Below, one piece after another: positions 1 through 11,901 of a stretch of DNA of 64,000 nt. Source of the DNA: Amoebidium appalachense (taxonomy: Eukaryota > Ichthyosporea); contig CAVNZM010000017.1 in the NCBI GenBank assembly GCA_963693365.1, forward strand, positions 496,001 through 560,000, read 5' to 3'. The notes beneath the pieces are model-generated. The model did not search any database. It worked only from the letters and a program-made list of their open reading frames with translations, and was not told the DNA's origin. Position 1 is the stretch's first letter. Every line of letters begins with the position of its first letter. A program made the position numbers and the translations under genes.

Positions 1-53
<53 letters not shown>

Positions 54-66
54 AATGTGGATTGGT

Positions 67-143
<77 letters not shown>
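1..143. repeat. poly(G) run followed by (GT)n tract
   Basis: The window opens with 52 consecutive G, followed after a short spacer by a pure GT tract of about 70 bases and then a GC-rich alternating stretch. The same order occurs in block B at 22,591-22,770, where it lies directly after the FYVE exon of the rabenosyn-like gene. This is therefore intron sequence of that gene, and the upstream exons of copy A are outside the window. Confidence 0.9.
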
Positions 144-146
<3 letters not shown>

Positions 147-319
147 CGCGTGCGCGTGTGCGTGTGCGTCCCGGGTGTGTGGGGGTGAGGGGGGGGGGGG
201 GGGGGGGGCTAAGATTGGGTGCATTTTTTTTGTCGTGTGTGTGCACGTTTTAACATATCGACCGTTGGAATGGGATTCCCTGCGATTTGCATGTTTGCAT
301 TTTGAAGCTGTCTGCAATG

Positions 320-780
320 AATATACAATGTGTGCAGATATCATGGTGACCAATCAGATGTGCCGATTGTTGACCAATCACGCGTGTAGATACCGTTTAA
401 AGCAAGGTCCGTATCTACCATTTTAGCGTCTGGGCGGTGAGCCACATTGGTGACGTCATTTTGTTAACAATTTTCACGGAGCCGTTTAGGTGCCCAGGAA
501 ATGGCGCGGAAATAGCGAGGGTGAGGGCAGGCTTTGTTCGATGTCGACATAGGCCTATGTCGGTATTTATCACAGTTTGATGACGTCTACTGATTGGTCA
601 GAGCCATCTGATAAATGTGGTTCATGGATGCTCGCCGCCCAGACGCTAAAATGGTAGATACGGAGGTTGGTTTAATCAGTTACCATGCGACCAATTAGAA
701 TAGCAGATACCTGACCAATCACACATGCACATGACATTAAACCAATAAAATGCACCGATAACACACACTGACCAATCATC
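320..780. repeat. intronic field of CCAAT-type words
   Basis: About seven copies of the word GACCAATCA or its complement TGATTGGTC, with small variations, lie in this intron of the rabenosyn-like gene, for example near 348, 371, 590, 689, 714, 739 and 769. The copies are embedded in otherwise dissimilar sequence and are not a regular tandem array. The same field is present in block B (about 22,967-23,397). Confidence 0.6.
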
Positions 781-814
781 TATGCAGACCAGGTGGGCCA
801 GCTGCTTGGTGCAG

Positions 815-1950
815 GCAGCGGGCAGGGGGCGCTGGGTGGGCTGTGTGGATATCAGCTGCGCACGTGCACTAGCTGCAGACACCTGATGAAGAGGTACGGT
901 ACCTGATACCCTTGCATGTGGTGGTGTGGGTGGTGGGTATATAAACATGCTATTTCGAAGGGAAATGATGTAATTGGTGAGTGTAAGATGAGGTTAATTG
1001 TAAGGGCAACTAACACCTGTGTTGGAATTCTTCGATTGTATAACTGCAATGGGGGGATGTACCAAAAAAGGAAATTGCCGTTAATGGGATAGAGGTAGCA
1101 TTAGGCATTGCACACGGGAACACCGGCTGCGTTATTAAAATGGATGGGTGGTGACGTTGTGCACTGACACCAATATGAACGTATTATTGACGTCCTATTT
1201 ATATCATGCATGAATCTCTTTCGGGTCCAACCCGACCCGGGTCCCTAATGAAACCCCCTTTATCTGAAATTTTTTGGGGGGGACACAGGCGGGAAGTACT
1301 TGCAGCACGAGGATTGGACAAATCCGTTGTGGCACAGTTGTACCAGGTAGGGGTGAATGTGATTGGATGGTGGGTCTGTATAGTTCTGAAGGCACATTCC
1401 AAGGTGGCTCTTAAAAACAACTATTGATAATCACGATAGGATAATGGGTTTGATGTGGCATAAAGGCTGTAATCGTATGACATAATTGGTGTTCATATAG
1501 ACATGTGTGCCATAATACATCATACGCCAAATAGGCCATAATGATATGACAAACATAAACGGTATGCGTTCATATGACATATAATTGATGTTTGGTATAT
1601 TTGTCATATACATATTATATGGTCTTTCATCTAAGCCGTTACCTGGTGAATGCTGACGTCATCCTAATTGCAGAAACTAATTGAGCAGCGTGAAGCAGTG
1701 GAGAGTCTTATGCCCGAAACCACAGAGTTGATAGCAAGGTGGGTTGCTTTTGTCCTTCACCGTTTTTTGCTACCTCTTTCGTGCCTTCCACTATCCCCTG
1801 TGCGTGTGAGTCTCTCGGGCGCTAGCCCAGATTTCTTTTCTCATCTCTGGGGAGGCGCCCCCTTTACTCTTACTCTACACTAGGTGGGTGGGTGGGTGGG
1901 TGGGTGGGTGTGTGGGTGGCGTGGGTGTGGGCGGGCGGGCGGGCGGGCGG

Positions 1951-1984
<34 letters not shown>

Positions 1985-2013
1985 TTGGTGGTGGTGGCGG
2001 TGGTGGTGGTGGC

Positions 2014-2071
<58 letters not shown>

Positions 2072-2592
2072 GGGGGGGGGGGGGGGGGGGGGGTAGGGGG
2101 GATGGGCCAACCAAAGCCATCAGTACTATTAGCTCACAACCCCAAACCATGCAATATGGGGTGTGCCCCTCGCACTGGTAGTAGTATACAATTTGGGTGG
2201 TAGCTCACATCCCCACCATTCTAGGCGCAAGGTAACAGCTGAGGATGTGCGCAGAGCAAAGGAGCTGAAGGGGGATTTGAAGAAAATGCTGGAAGCATGC
2301 GATCTGATCAGGTGTGTGGGGGTTGGGTGGTTGGCATGGGTGTCTGGTTGCATGTGTGTGCAAGCATTTGTCCACCTCCATATCATCTATAATGCCTGTA
2401 ACGTGGTTGTTGTGGGGAAACATGACGTGCCCTGCCACCCCCCTTCCCCCCGCACCCCCCCCCCCCCCCCCCTTCCTCCAGAACACCCATGGGCAGGCGC
2501 TGGCGCGCGCACACACACACACAGAGAGAGGGAGGGAGCGAGGGAGGGAGGGGGGGGGGGGGGGGGGGGAGAGAGAAAGAGAGAGAGCGGAG

Positions 2593-2638
<46 letters not shown>

Positions 2639-2717
2639 GATGGAGGGAGGGAGGGAGGGAGGGGGAGAGAGAGTGAGAGGAGGGGGGAATGGACGCACAC
2701 TCGCACACGCTCATGTG

Positions 2718-2789
<72 letters not shown>

Positions 2790-4259
2790 AACCAAATACA
2801 AAGGTGTTTTAGGTGGGTGGATCAGTTATGTTCCTATATTGACGGTGTTCATCTGGGGTGACAGGTGTCATGTATGGTGTTGTGTTTAGCCTCGAGGGTT
2901 TGTGTGTTACAGAAACCGCTAAATCAACCGCAATCTTTTAACCTGGGTTTGTAACCAAATTATGCTAGAAGAATCTGTAGTCGCGAAGCAAACGCTGACA
3001 CGAGCCATAGCCAGAAAATCGTGGGGTTGCCTCTGCCTGACGGTGTAGTTCCAAACATGAAGAATCCGCGCCAGGTGAGCCACCCCACCCACGGCATGCT
3101 TTCGAAATTCTATTCTTAGCTTGCTATTTTTGGCTACATCCTGTATTTTTGGGGGCTCTCAAGTCCCTTTTCCACGGTCGTGACCTCACCTCGACTCAAG
3201 AATAAAAAGCCCCTAAGTATATGATTGTTTGCATAGGTGAACCTCAAACATGATATTGGCTCAATGGCCGGCTAGCTTTTATCAAGTATGACATCACTTT
3301 TGCTGACAGTGAATACATGGTAGGAATAGATGTCGACGTTGGTCTTGATCCTGCCCCTGCTGTTCATTGTCTCAAAAATAGAGTAAGTGTATGCATGTGT
3401 TTGTATGGACTAATGGAGTATTCATCTGTTAACACCCTTTTATCTCCCTGCAGCCAACGACACACCCACAGAGCCAGGCAGTGCAGATCAACATTCGACG
3501 CAGTGCGATGCAGTATGTGCAGGTATATTTTATGCTCCTTCTCCCCCTCTTCACTGGCTTGAGATGTGATATAGGTAATTGTGTTGTGGTTGGAGACAGA
3601 TTATCTCCAAGCGCATAACTTGGCGCACATAGCTGAATGGATAGCTTGGCTTCCTACGACATCGACGGATGACTGGCACGCCCATTTCCATTTGCTCTCA
3701 TGATGTCATAATTTAACCTAATATGGAAGAAAGGCGTTGCTCTAACCAATCATGAGCAACCAATCCATAACACCAGAGAAGCTAAGGGCCCTTTTTGGAA
3801 CCCTTCTGTCTTTCCACCTATTCACTGCAATGCTATTCTTTCTCATTCCATTTATGGCAACACCGTGCTTTCTCATTCTATTTATAGCACCACCTAGCCA
3901 CGTGTAACCACGTGTTTTTTTTGGTGGCACAGGAGCGCATGGTGAAACTACAGGCTTTGCCTCTTCAGCCAAGCCCCCCCTCACCAAAGGCCCAAAAGAA
4001 AGTCAGCAAGACAAACACAGCACCGGCACAAAAACAAATCAAATTCCCAAAGGTGAGTGGCCTTGTTGGTTGCTGTTGGGTTGGTGCGATGGTGTGGCGC
4101 TAGGGGATGTGTGCAAGTACTTGCACACACGCGCACAGGCACATGCACATGCGCACGCCCACACGCGCGCGCGCACACACACACACAAACAAACACAGAC
4201 ATCCACCTGAGCTCAAAGCACGAACACACACGCAAACATATGTGCGCGCACGAACGCAC

Positions 4260-4345
<86 letters not shown>

Positions 4346-5089
4346 CACTAACACGCACGCACGCACATACACGTGCACGCGCACGTACGTGGTGGACGTG
4401 CGCACGAATGCACGCACGCGTACAAATCTGGCACAAGCTCGTACACACTTTGCACTGCAGGTTGAAAGGGGGGGGGGAGTGGGGAGGGAACTAAGGGGGA
4501 GGGGGCAGTTGTTAAAATCACAAATCTAACTGGGGTTAATATGACCAATGACACCATTTTTTTCGGGCTGGCAGATGAGTGAGTCACAGAGGGCCGAAGC
4601 AATAGCCATCCACGTGGACCAGAAGGACTATGTGGTCCGCACCCTCAGAGAGGTGAGTGTGCTATTTTGGGCACCTTGGGCTAAAAATCGACACCTTATA
4701 CCCTGTGACTTTACTTCTTCATTCAGAAAAGAGAAGAGTTTTGTTTCTGGTACCAGGAGAGTGGATTGTTGTCTTTCTGGAAATAATGTGTGGCCTGTTT
4801 TCTTTTGTGGTTGTGTGCAGATGTTTTTTTTTTTTTTTTGGGGGTGGGGGGGGGGGGGGGGGGGGGGGGGGGGAGAAGGGGGGTTAGGCGATTGTTTCTG
4901 TGTGTTTGTGTGTGTGGATGTGAAAGTATATGGGGTTTAGGAGAATGTATGCGCGCAAATGGATGGGCGGACGGGAAGGGGGGAGGGGGAGGGGGGGGGA
5001 GGGGTCTTTTTCGATTTTTTATTGGGAGCGTTTTGGGTTTGGGTGTGTGTGCTTGAATACAAAATCACGGGGACGCGGGGAAAGGGGGG

Positions 5090-5120
<31 letters not shown>

Positions 5121-5409
5121 CGCTTCCCTTTCTTGTTCTCGTAGTGAACAGTTTGTGTTAGTGTTTGTGTGTACATTGTGTGTGCGTGCGTGCATGGGTT
5201 TGGGTTTTTATTTTTATTTATTTTTTTCGGGGGAGGGGGGGGGGGGGGGAGGGGGGGGGACAAAGTTACCTCCTGTGTGTGCTGACATGTTTTGGCCTAC
5301 TGCACAGGCACGAAGGAAAGGCAACCAAGAGGAGATAATGTCTCTGGAGGCAGCCCTGATGGATCTAAACAGTGCATTAGAGAGTCTGGGGGTGGACTTG
5401 CGTAGATAG
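815..5409 (+). CDS. rabenosyn-5/Vac1-like endosomal Rab effector, 3' exons (copy A)
   Basis: The family binds PI3P on early endosomes through a FYVE finger and bridges Rab GTPases to Vps45-dependent fusion. Exons read here are 815-893, 1289-1346, 1674-1738, 2225-2311, 3011-3074, 3454-3522, 3933-4052, 4575-4652 and 5308-5409; all junctions are GT-AG and all phases agree. The first exon supplies the last FYVE cysteine pair (CTSC). Next come segments resembling vertebrate rabenosyn between the FYVE finger and the Rab-binding region, such as SVVAQLYQKLIEQREAV and INIRRSAMQYVQERMVKLQ. The C-terminal exon is a short coiled coil ending at TAG 5407-5409. The main FYVE exon is missing because the window starts downstream of it. 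Relative to copy B there are changes including Trp to Cys before the CTSC motif and Glu to Gly in IVELPLP. Family assignment is by remembered motif resemblance. Copy B is closer to the expected sequence. Confidence 0.75.
1430..1640. repeat. intronic field of CATATGACA-like words
   Basis: AT-rich intron stretch in which variants of CATATGACA, GTCATATAC and GCCATAAT recur every 15-25 bases on both strands. No protein or RNA gene is visible. The same field occurs in block B at about 24,030-24,235. Confidence 0.5.
1882..2094. repeat. compound GGGT/GGGC/GTGC/GGT/GT/G tract
   Basis: Successive short-period arrays run into each other: GGGT, GGGC, GTGC, GGT, then (GT)n and finally a G run. Block B has the same series at 24,487-24,674 but departs at the end of the GT tract, where about 3.5 kb of extra sequence begins. 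Confidence 0.9.
2455..2790. repeat. poly(C), (GA)n/(GGGA)n and (CA)n cluster
   Basis: An intron of the rabenosyn-like gene consisting of a C run, an imperfect GA/GGGA purine tract, and a CA tract of about 65 bases. Block B has the equivalent at 28,551-28,912 with different unit counts. All long reading frames here are translations of the repeats. Confidence 0.9.
4120..4400. repeat. (CA)n and CG/CA-rich intron repeat
   Basis: Pure CA tract at about 4260-4342 flanked by GCAC/ACGC-rich alternating sequence, inside the intron between the 3933-4052 and 4575-4652 exons. Block B counterpart is 30,240-30,550. Confidence 0.9.
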
Positions 5410-5433
5410 TGGTTTTTAACTAATTTTAAAAAA

Positions 5434-5439
5434 AATAAA
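5434..5439 (+). terminator. AATAAA polyadenylation signal, rabenosyn-like copy A
   Basis: Canonical AATAAA 25 bases after the TAG stop of the rabenosyn-like gene. The copy B equivalent is 31,649-31,654, which supports this as the true 3' end in both copies. Confidence 0.65.
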
Positions 5440-6068
5440 GTGAGTTATTAAGGTTTACAGTGTGGGATTGCCAGATGGTAGTTTAGTCCTTTAATTCTCT
5501 TTTAAATGTATGTAGGTCACAATATGGATTAATTGTTCGGTTTCAATTGTGCCAGTGGATGTTGATACAACAAATGAATGTCAGCGGAGAAATGAAGTAC
5601 AAGTATCTACTTTTAGAAAAGAAAATACGATGTATGAATGCTGAGTTTGGGTCTCACTGCTGTAAACGATGTGCCGTTATGTATGTAGGGTAGAGTGATG
5701 GTGTGCCAATGAACGAGAGGAAAGGTAGAAAACAGTGGGTGGGTGTTGCGCTTGCCCACGAAATGTTCATATAAGCAACAAACAGGTTTTTTATGTTAAT
5801 TCTGCTCAGATTTACTATTATATATACATGTGCATGTAATTAAAACACCGGCAGCAATGGTCATGATATTGGTGTTGGGGGGGGGGGGGGGGGGGGGGGG
5901 GGGATACCTGGTGTAGATCCCAGTTACGTAAATTTTAAGAGCGACGGTGTACGTGCGTGTACGTGAATGGTGGATGATCCGGGCTTGATGAGGTTTATAA
6001 ATTTACCTATGTTTTTTTTTTTTTTTTTTTTTTTTTGTGGGGGAGGGGGGGGGGGGGGGGGGGGGGGG
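5440..6068. other. intergenic stretch without a gene
   Basis: Moderately AT-rich sequence between the 3' end of the rabenosyn-like gene and the repeat element at 6,069. It contains a G run at 5,878-5,903 and a T then G run at 6,012-6,068. In block B the first G run position is replaced by about 1.6 kb of additional sequence. I see no exon here, and in particular no catalytic or C-terminal GH20 exon. Confidence 0.6.
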
Positions 6069-6707
6069 TTTGAATGCGTCAAAAAGTACGAAGTACAAAA
6101 GAACAAACGGATAACACGATGCAGAATGCAAGCCATACAAAAGAGTATGCATAATAAGCAGAGCCCATCCTCAGGGGGGGCCCACGTCATCCACAGTACC
6201 CGTCTTTCGACCTATTCACTTCGCTAACGAAACCCAACTCAGATACTGTTTTACTTGAACATGGGTAGGTCACCCGTCTTGATCAGAGACGAGCAGGGTT
6301 GCTTATGCAGGCAAGGGCAGTGGGAAAGGCCGGGGGTTAAAGTTGCAGCAGTAAGCAGAAGCAAGAAAAATATAGATAGGAACTCAGGAGACGGGGCTTC
6401 TAGGAAGCTCCCCCGTCGCCACCTAAGTCGATACTTCCCTGGCTAACATACTACACCAGCTGAAAAGAATAAAGTCCCGAAGGCCGCAGAATTCGCAATC
6501 AGAGGGGAAAATATGAGATTTGACCCACGCCGCAGGGTAGTAACACGCTTACTAGGGCGGAACGGCCTGGGTACCATATCAGGAGCGGGCAATTTTTGAA
6601 TTCTCCCTCCCCGGCCCCGCCAGGGAAAATTTGAGGTTTTTGGACCTCAAAGAAGTCAAATCCTGCAAAATCCACTACCGGGAGGCCAAAAAGGGTGATA
6701 AAAGCAG
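6069..6707 (+). mobile_element. dispersed repeat R1 plus R2, long form (copy A)
   Basis: The first part, R1 (to about 6,303), recurs at 17,107-17,343, 17,750-17,932 and 33,872-34,106. The last part, R2 (6,571-6,707), recurs at 20,327-20,470, 34,375-34,518 and, inverted, 55,903-56,047. R1 begins at TTTGAATGCGTC right after a G run in every case. R2 contains 8-base inverted arms TTTGAGGT/ACCTCAAA. No open frame is conserved between copies, so it is a non-coding interspersed element; I do not recognise the family. Two R1 copies in block C are absent from block C', which is direct evidence of insertion or precise loss. Confidence 0.65.
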
Positions 6708-7009
6708 GTGTTTTTGGGGATAGGCTGCGGGGGCGGGGGCGGAGGGAGGGGGGATTGGTGTAGGCGTTTCCGGGGGGCGGGGAGGGGGGTGGTGTTGGGG
6801 AGGGGGGGGGGGGGGGGGGGGGTATATACGGGTTGAAACGAGGCCACTGCAGCAGGGCGGATAAGTGGCCTAGGGTCTGGATACACGGCACCACATCCAG
6901 CCCCAGCTGGTGCGCAGATGTGTCTACCTCCTGTAGCTCATGGCTGCTATAGCGCCCCCTCTGGTCTCCAAACACACCCTCCCCTGATACCTCGTAGGTG
7001 TCCTGATAG

Positions 7010-7450
7010 GAAATTAAAGGGTGTGAGATGTATGATGGTGGTGGTGGGAGGGGGGGGGGGGGGGGGGGGGGGCGTGGGGATGAGGGAGGAGGAGGAGGGG
7101 GGGGGGGGGGGGGGAAGAGGCAGAGAAAGAGAGGGAGGTGTGTACCGGAGATGATGGGATATGAAGTGTGAAGGGGAGGGATAATGGAGGAGGGGGGGAG
7201 AGGGGGGAGGGGGGGCAGCTTGAGCGGGAGAGAGTGGAAGGGGGAAAGAGGGAGTTGGTGGGGGAGGGGGGGAACGAGAGTGTGTGGGAAACAGCAGGAA
7301 AGAAAGAGGGAATAAGAAAGCGGGGTTGGGGGGAAATGGAAACGGGAGGGAGGGAGGGAAGGGGAGGTAGGCTAGAGAGAAAGAGAGCACGTGAGAGACA
7401 AAGTAAGAAAAAAGAGAAAGAAAGAAGAGACAGTGTGAGCGAGAGGTGAG
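7010..7450. repeat. G/GA-rich purine tract
   Basis: Long stretch of G runs and GGGA/GAGA words on the plus strand, i.e. pyrimidine-rich on the sense strand of the GH20 gene directly upstream of its acceptor at 7,003. Block B has the counterpart at 34,850-35,270. The long reading frames across it are compositional. Confidence 0.8.
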
Positions 7451-8253
7451 TGACGCAGGGAGTAGGCACAAGTATGTGTTGGCGCCGCAAGGAATCCACC
7501 CCCTTTCTCTCCACCTTTACCAACTGTCTTACCCCCACAGCAAATCAGCACAAGCCCTACTCCAATTTACCATCTACGTTCACACCACAAAAATGACCCA
7601 AAAAAAAAAAAGGTAATTTGGTGGTTAACGAGGGGATTATGCGGAAACCCCACCTCCTCCCCTCATAAACCTCTCCCCCTTCCCTCCCGTTTCATCTTCT
7701 CGCACCTACAAATAACAACACACAACGAGTAGAGGAACCAAAGAAAGATTTGACAAGCAGAGTGAGGTCAGTGCATTGTCTATAAAAGGTGGGGGGGAAG
7801 GGGGAGGGGCAACAGGGGGGGACAGGGGGGAGGGAGGGAGGGAGGGGGGGGGGGGGGGGGGGGGGGGAGGTTTTGAAGGAGATAATCATTGTTTGTGTAG
7901 GGTTAGGGAGATTGGTTCTTCCCGCGAGGTTCAGAAAAAAAGCAGGAAGGGGAACGAGGTTTGGGCCGGCGGGGAGGGGGAGGGGGAGGGGGAGGTGGGG
8001 GGAAGGGGGGGGGGGAGGGGGGGAGAGAGAGAGAAAGAGGAGAGAAGGGAAGGGAGGGAGGGGGGTGGGGGGGGGGGGGGGTGAGTAATACTCGCTCACC
8101 TCCATGTAAAGTAGCAGCATGTTAATGCCCATAAGGCACACCGCCGTAGAAAGTTCTTTAGACCTTCCACCTGCCAAACATGGTAAGTGGCCTCACTAAG
8201 GACCTCTTACCACAACCACTTGCAACCACCCCTGACCCCACCCCTCCCCCCCC

Positions 8254-8395
<142 letters not shown>

Positions 8396-8790
8396 TTCCA
8401 TTTACACACCACTACCCGTACCCTTGCTACTAAAGCCCCTGCCCCCCCCCCCTCCCCCCCCCCCCCCCCCCCCCCCTTCCGCCCTCTCTCCCTCCAAAGA
8501 AAACACGAAAAACAGAGAGTGAAAGAATGAAATAAAGAAAAGCGGAAGCACCCCAGAAAAAGAAAACCAGTGGATTTGTTAAACGAGAACGTTTTGTCTG
8601 TGGTATTTTCAGGTTGGGACCCTCCAAAAGAAGGGGGAGAGGGATATACCACAAACATGTAGGTAGACGACAACAACAACAAAAAAAAAAAAAAAAAAAA
8701 AAAAAACAGAACCAAAACAATGCGCGCAGCAGACACTTGTACAAATCCGATCATCTGGGGGCGGGGAAGGGGGGGAAGGGGAAGGTGGGT

Positions 8791-8823
<33 letters not shown>

Positions 8824-8969
8824 TAGGTGTGTGTGTGTTGGGGGTGGGGGGGGGGGGGGGGGGGAAGGGGCCACAGATACCGTCATAACGGCATTCCTGC
8901 TCAGATCGATCATACAGCCCACGGTGTCCATCTGACACATCTCCTCCTGCGGAGGGTCAAAGACCTGTA

Positions 8970-9335
8970 GACCAATCAGAACAACGAACGCATAATCATA
9001 TATGGGCTATCTATGGCCCAATCAGAGCCAAAAAATTTAACTATCAATATCGATGAATTACATATTGCTCAATCGGAACAACGAACATACGACCATCTAT
9101 GCATTACCTTTAGCCCAACCTATCTTCAGCCCAATCAGAACCAAGCAAACATAGCCTTCAATAGGTATCTATGGCCCAATCAGGACAACGAACATATGAC
9201 CATCTATGGGTTTTGTTGGCATGCAAATGGGATCAAAAACCTACGACCCATCAGAACCAAGAAATAACAACCATATCCAGCTCGATACCTCCCTAGCCCC
9301 ACAGAGATCACTCACAGCCCAATCTGCAAACCATT
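8970..9335. repeat. intronic field of GCCCAATCAGAAC-like words
   Basis: Variants of TGGCCCAATCAG followed by AACAACGAAC or AACCAAG recur about eight times in one intron of the GH20-like gene. CATCTATGG and TATCTATGG recur between them. Block B has the same field at 36,750-37,115 with few substitutions. No coding potential is evident. Confidence 0.65.
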
Positions 9336-9498
9336 CATATCCCCCCCCCCCCCCCCCCCCTAGAAATCCGGTGATGATGTTGTGCCTCTAACCTCCCCCC
9401 CCCCCCCCCCCTTTCTCCTCGTCTTTAGGTTGTGTCATTTTTACGCAAGCAGAAACAAGACCATGCAGGTGTGCAGACGGCACACCCAGAGACCCCCC

Positions 9499-9600
<102 letters not shown>

Positions 9601-9849
9601 GTGGTGTCTCCTCATCTCTCTCGAGCTGTCCCAGGCAGCAGCCCAGGGCCCTAAATGCGGACACCTTCCTTTTCTAGATAACAGTCATAGAAGGGGGATG
9701 GCCGGAATTGGAAAGCAGATCGTCATCGGGGTAGCGGGGACTGGACGTGCTGTGGGGAGAAATTGATTATCGGAGAATTTTTTTGTTGGGGGGGGGGGGG
9801 GGGGGGGGAGGGGGGAAGGGGGAGGGTGGAAAGGAGGCGACATCACAAC

Positions 9850-10078
9850 AAGGAAAGTGCATGCTTGGTGAATTGATGAATGGCCGTGGGGCGGACGTTT
9901 CCTAACAAATCCTTGACGTTTCTTGGAGAGGAATTTTTTCGAGTTGATTGTGCCAAGAAGAACACAACTCTGAAGAGTTTTTCGTTACATATATTCCCAT
10001 AGAGAAAACAGCATTAACGATGCACAATATGCATTCATGATCGTCCATACAAAGAGCGGCATATGGTTCAAGGGTGTA
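9850..10078. repeat. 230-bp segment with two further copies in block B
   Basis: This stretch recurs at 37,680-37,905, the expected collinear place, and again at 32,389-32,615 inside sequence found only in block B. No long conserved frame or RNA gene could be supported. Confidence 0.75.
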
Positions 10079-10319
10079 CTGGCCAAAGCACTAGTATTGA
10101 TAGTGATAATAATAGTATTACTGTACCTGATTGGCTGGATCAATAAGTAATAAGAATAAAAACAAAAAGACGCACACTTACACGCTAGACTCGGGGGATG
10201 AAAATGGGCTCCCCTGCACAATTCTGTACCCCCCAGAGCCGTGGGGGTCTCTTGAGTCAAGGTGAAAATTGACGCATACACAGCCCGGCTCGGGGGAGAG
10301 GGAAAACTTCTCGGGGGTC

Positions 10320-10731
10320 TGTGAGTGGATGGGCGAGTAAGTGGTGTGGGTGTGCAATAAATAATTTTTATTTTTATTTTATTGTATTCTTTATTTTTAT
10401 TTTTTATTCCTTTTATTTTATTTCCATTTTTTGGGGGGGGGGAGGGGAGGGGAGGGGGGGGGGGGGGGGGGGGGGGGGGAAGGTGGGTGGGTTGGTGCTA
10501 AGGAAACGGGTGACAAAAGGTGTGTTCGTGTTGTAGTTCAATTTAGTAAACCTTAATCAAAAAAAGTGAAGAATAGAAGAGAAGAAGAGGTAAACAAAAA
10601 TATGGGTGGGTGGGTAGGTAGGTGATTAGTCGAATGGGGGTCTCTTTTCTTTTCTGTTTTTTTTTTTTATTCCTTTCCTTTTTTTTTGTTTTTTTTTGTT
10701 TTTTTTTGGCCCCGGGGGAGGGGGGGGGGGA

Positions 10732-10762
<31 letters not shown>

Positions 10763-10815
10763 TCAACGAGCAGATGGAGGCTATTTTAACCGGGCAGTAA
10801 CTTGGTGTTTAAGTG

Positions 10816-10885
<70 letters not shown>

Positions 10886-10950
10886 ACGTGCGGCATCTGT
10901 TTTTGGGTCGGTGAATATGCCCATGACTGGGTGCGTTGCATGTGCAAGTG
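10320..10950. repeat. T-rich, poly(G) and (GT)n intergenic stretch
   Basis: TTTTA-rich sequence, G runs at about 10,433-10,480 and 10,712-10,762, and a GT tract at 10,818-10,884. Collinear with 38,150-38,760 in block B. No gene is visible. Confidence 0.75.
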
Positions 10951-11629
10951 GTTAGGTGGGTATGTAAAGGGTTGTGCGGACATATTGCAGGGGTTGGGTA
11001 AGCAGATCTGCAAGTGGATGGGTGCGTGTGGTGGTGGGGGGGGGGGGGGGGGGGGGGGATTAGCAGTTGGGTGGGATCTGTGGTTGGGGGAGCAAGGTGG
11101 GCGGGAGACAATGTGCCTGTGAAGGTGCAATTACGAGAAAGACAAAGGGGAGTATAGTAAGCTGGCAGGGCAAGAACTTTAAGACAGAAAGGTTAGACCG
11201 GCAAACGAAGCGAGATCCACGATGTCCAATTGTTCACAAAAGCTCTCAGCGGTAGGAAGGAAAGAATTGAAGCCTCATGAGCAGGGCAACCATGAAAAAC
11301 GAGCTTATCTTATCGGCGTCATTAGCCATCGCTTAAGATTTTCTTTCTGCCCCATTACCCCCCCTCGGTTCCCCAAAACCTCGTGAGCATGCACCGTCGC
11401 CTCCCTCCCCCCCTCCCCCCCTCCCCCCGTCTCCCCAGCACCAAAAAAGCGTGTGTGCGCACACACACGCACGCGCACATGTACACACACACACGCACGC
11501 ACGCACACAAACGCACACCCACGCACACGCACACACATATCCACCAACACACACGCGCACATCCATTCACCCACCCCTACCCCCCTCCTACCCCCCTCCC
11601 GGCCCCCCTCCCCCCAGCCCCCTGCTCAC

Positions 11630-11726
11630 CTTTTCTACCTCCTCGCCACTAGCCTCAGCCTTCGCCCTTCCTTCCTCTTGCTTCAAGTCTTCCAGCCCAA
11701 ACCCTCGACCTCCTTTCTTTACCATT
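11630..11726 (-). CDS. candidate 5' exon of the GH20-like gene
   Basis: On the minus strand an acceptor (TTTTTCAAG) precedes an ATG at 11,725, and 32 codons run open to a GTGAGC donor after 11,630. The peptide starts MVKKGGRGFGLEDL and continues rich in Glu, Lys and Ala. It ends in phase 0, the phase required by the next visible GH20 exon (9673-9599). It could hold the start codon or belong to a different transcript. This exon is absent from block B. Confidence 0.4.
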
Positions 11727-11792
11727 CTTGAAAAAGACAGGGAATCAACCAGCAGTGCTAGTTCCATGAACTTGTGTTATCACTCCACCCAC

Positions 11793-11901
11793 CTCCAGAA
11801 GGATCTCCTGCATGCCTGGCCTGAGCTCATCTGGCATATCGGCCAGGTAGATGGTGCTGAAGGACGGCATGGTGTAGCGTGCACAGCCACGGCCACGCAC
11901 G
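11793..11901 (-). CDS. candidate exon of unknown function
   Basis: Minus-strand open stretch containing ARYTMPSFSTIYLADMPDEL and ending at a GTGGGT donor after CTGGAG. Codon usage looks coding and it is not repeat-derived. The acceptor cannot be fixed, and its phase does not join cleanly to the exon at 11,726-11,630, so it may be an upstream exon of a different gene. I do not recognise the peptide. Confidence 0.3.

Noticed and set aside
2163-2861. Reading frame of over 230 codons across an intron of the rabenosyn-like gene
   Set aside because: Apart from the 29-codon exon at 2225-2311, it is translation of (GA)n and (CA)n repeats.
6425-6445. U1 snRNA 5' end, because ATACTTCCCTGGC resembles ATACTTACCTGGC
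   Set aside because: The match stops after 13 bases and no U1 stem-loops or Sm site follow; the stretch lies within the R1/R2 repeat.
9930-10000. U5-like snRNA (TGGAGAGGAA, CAACTCTGA and an AATTTTTT run)
   Set aside because: The order of the elements is wrong for U5 and the conserved loop is absent.
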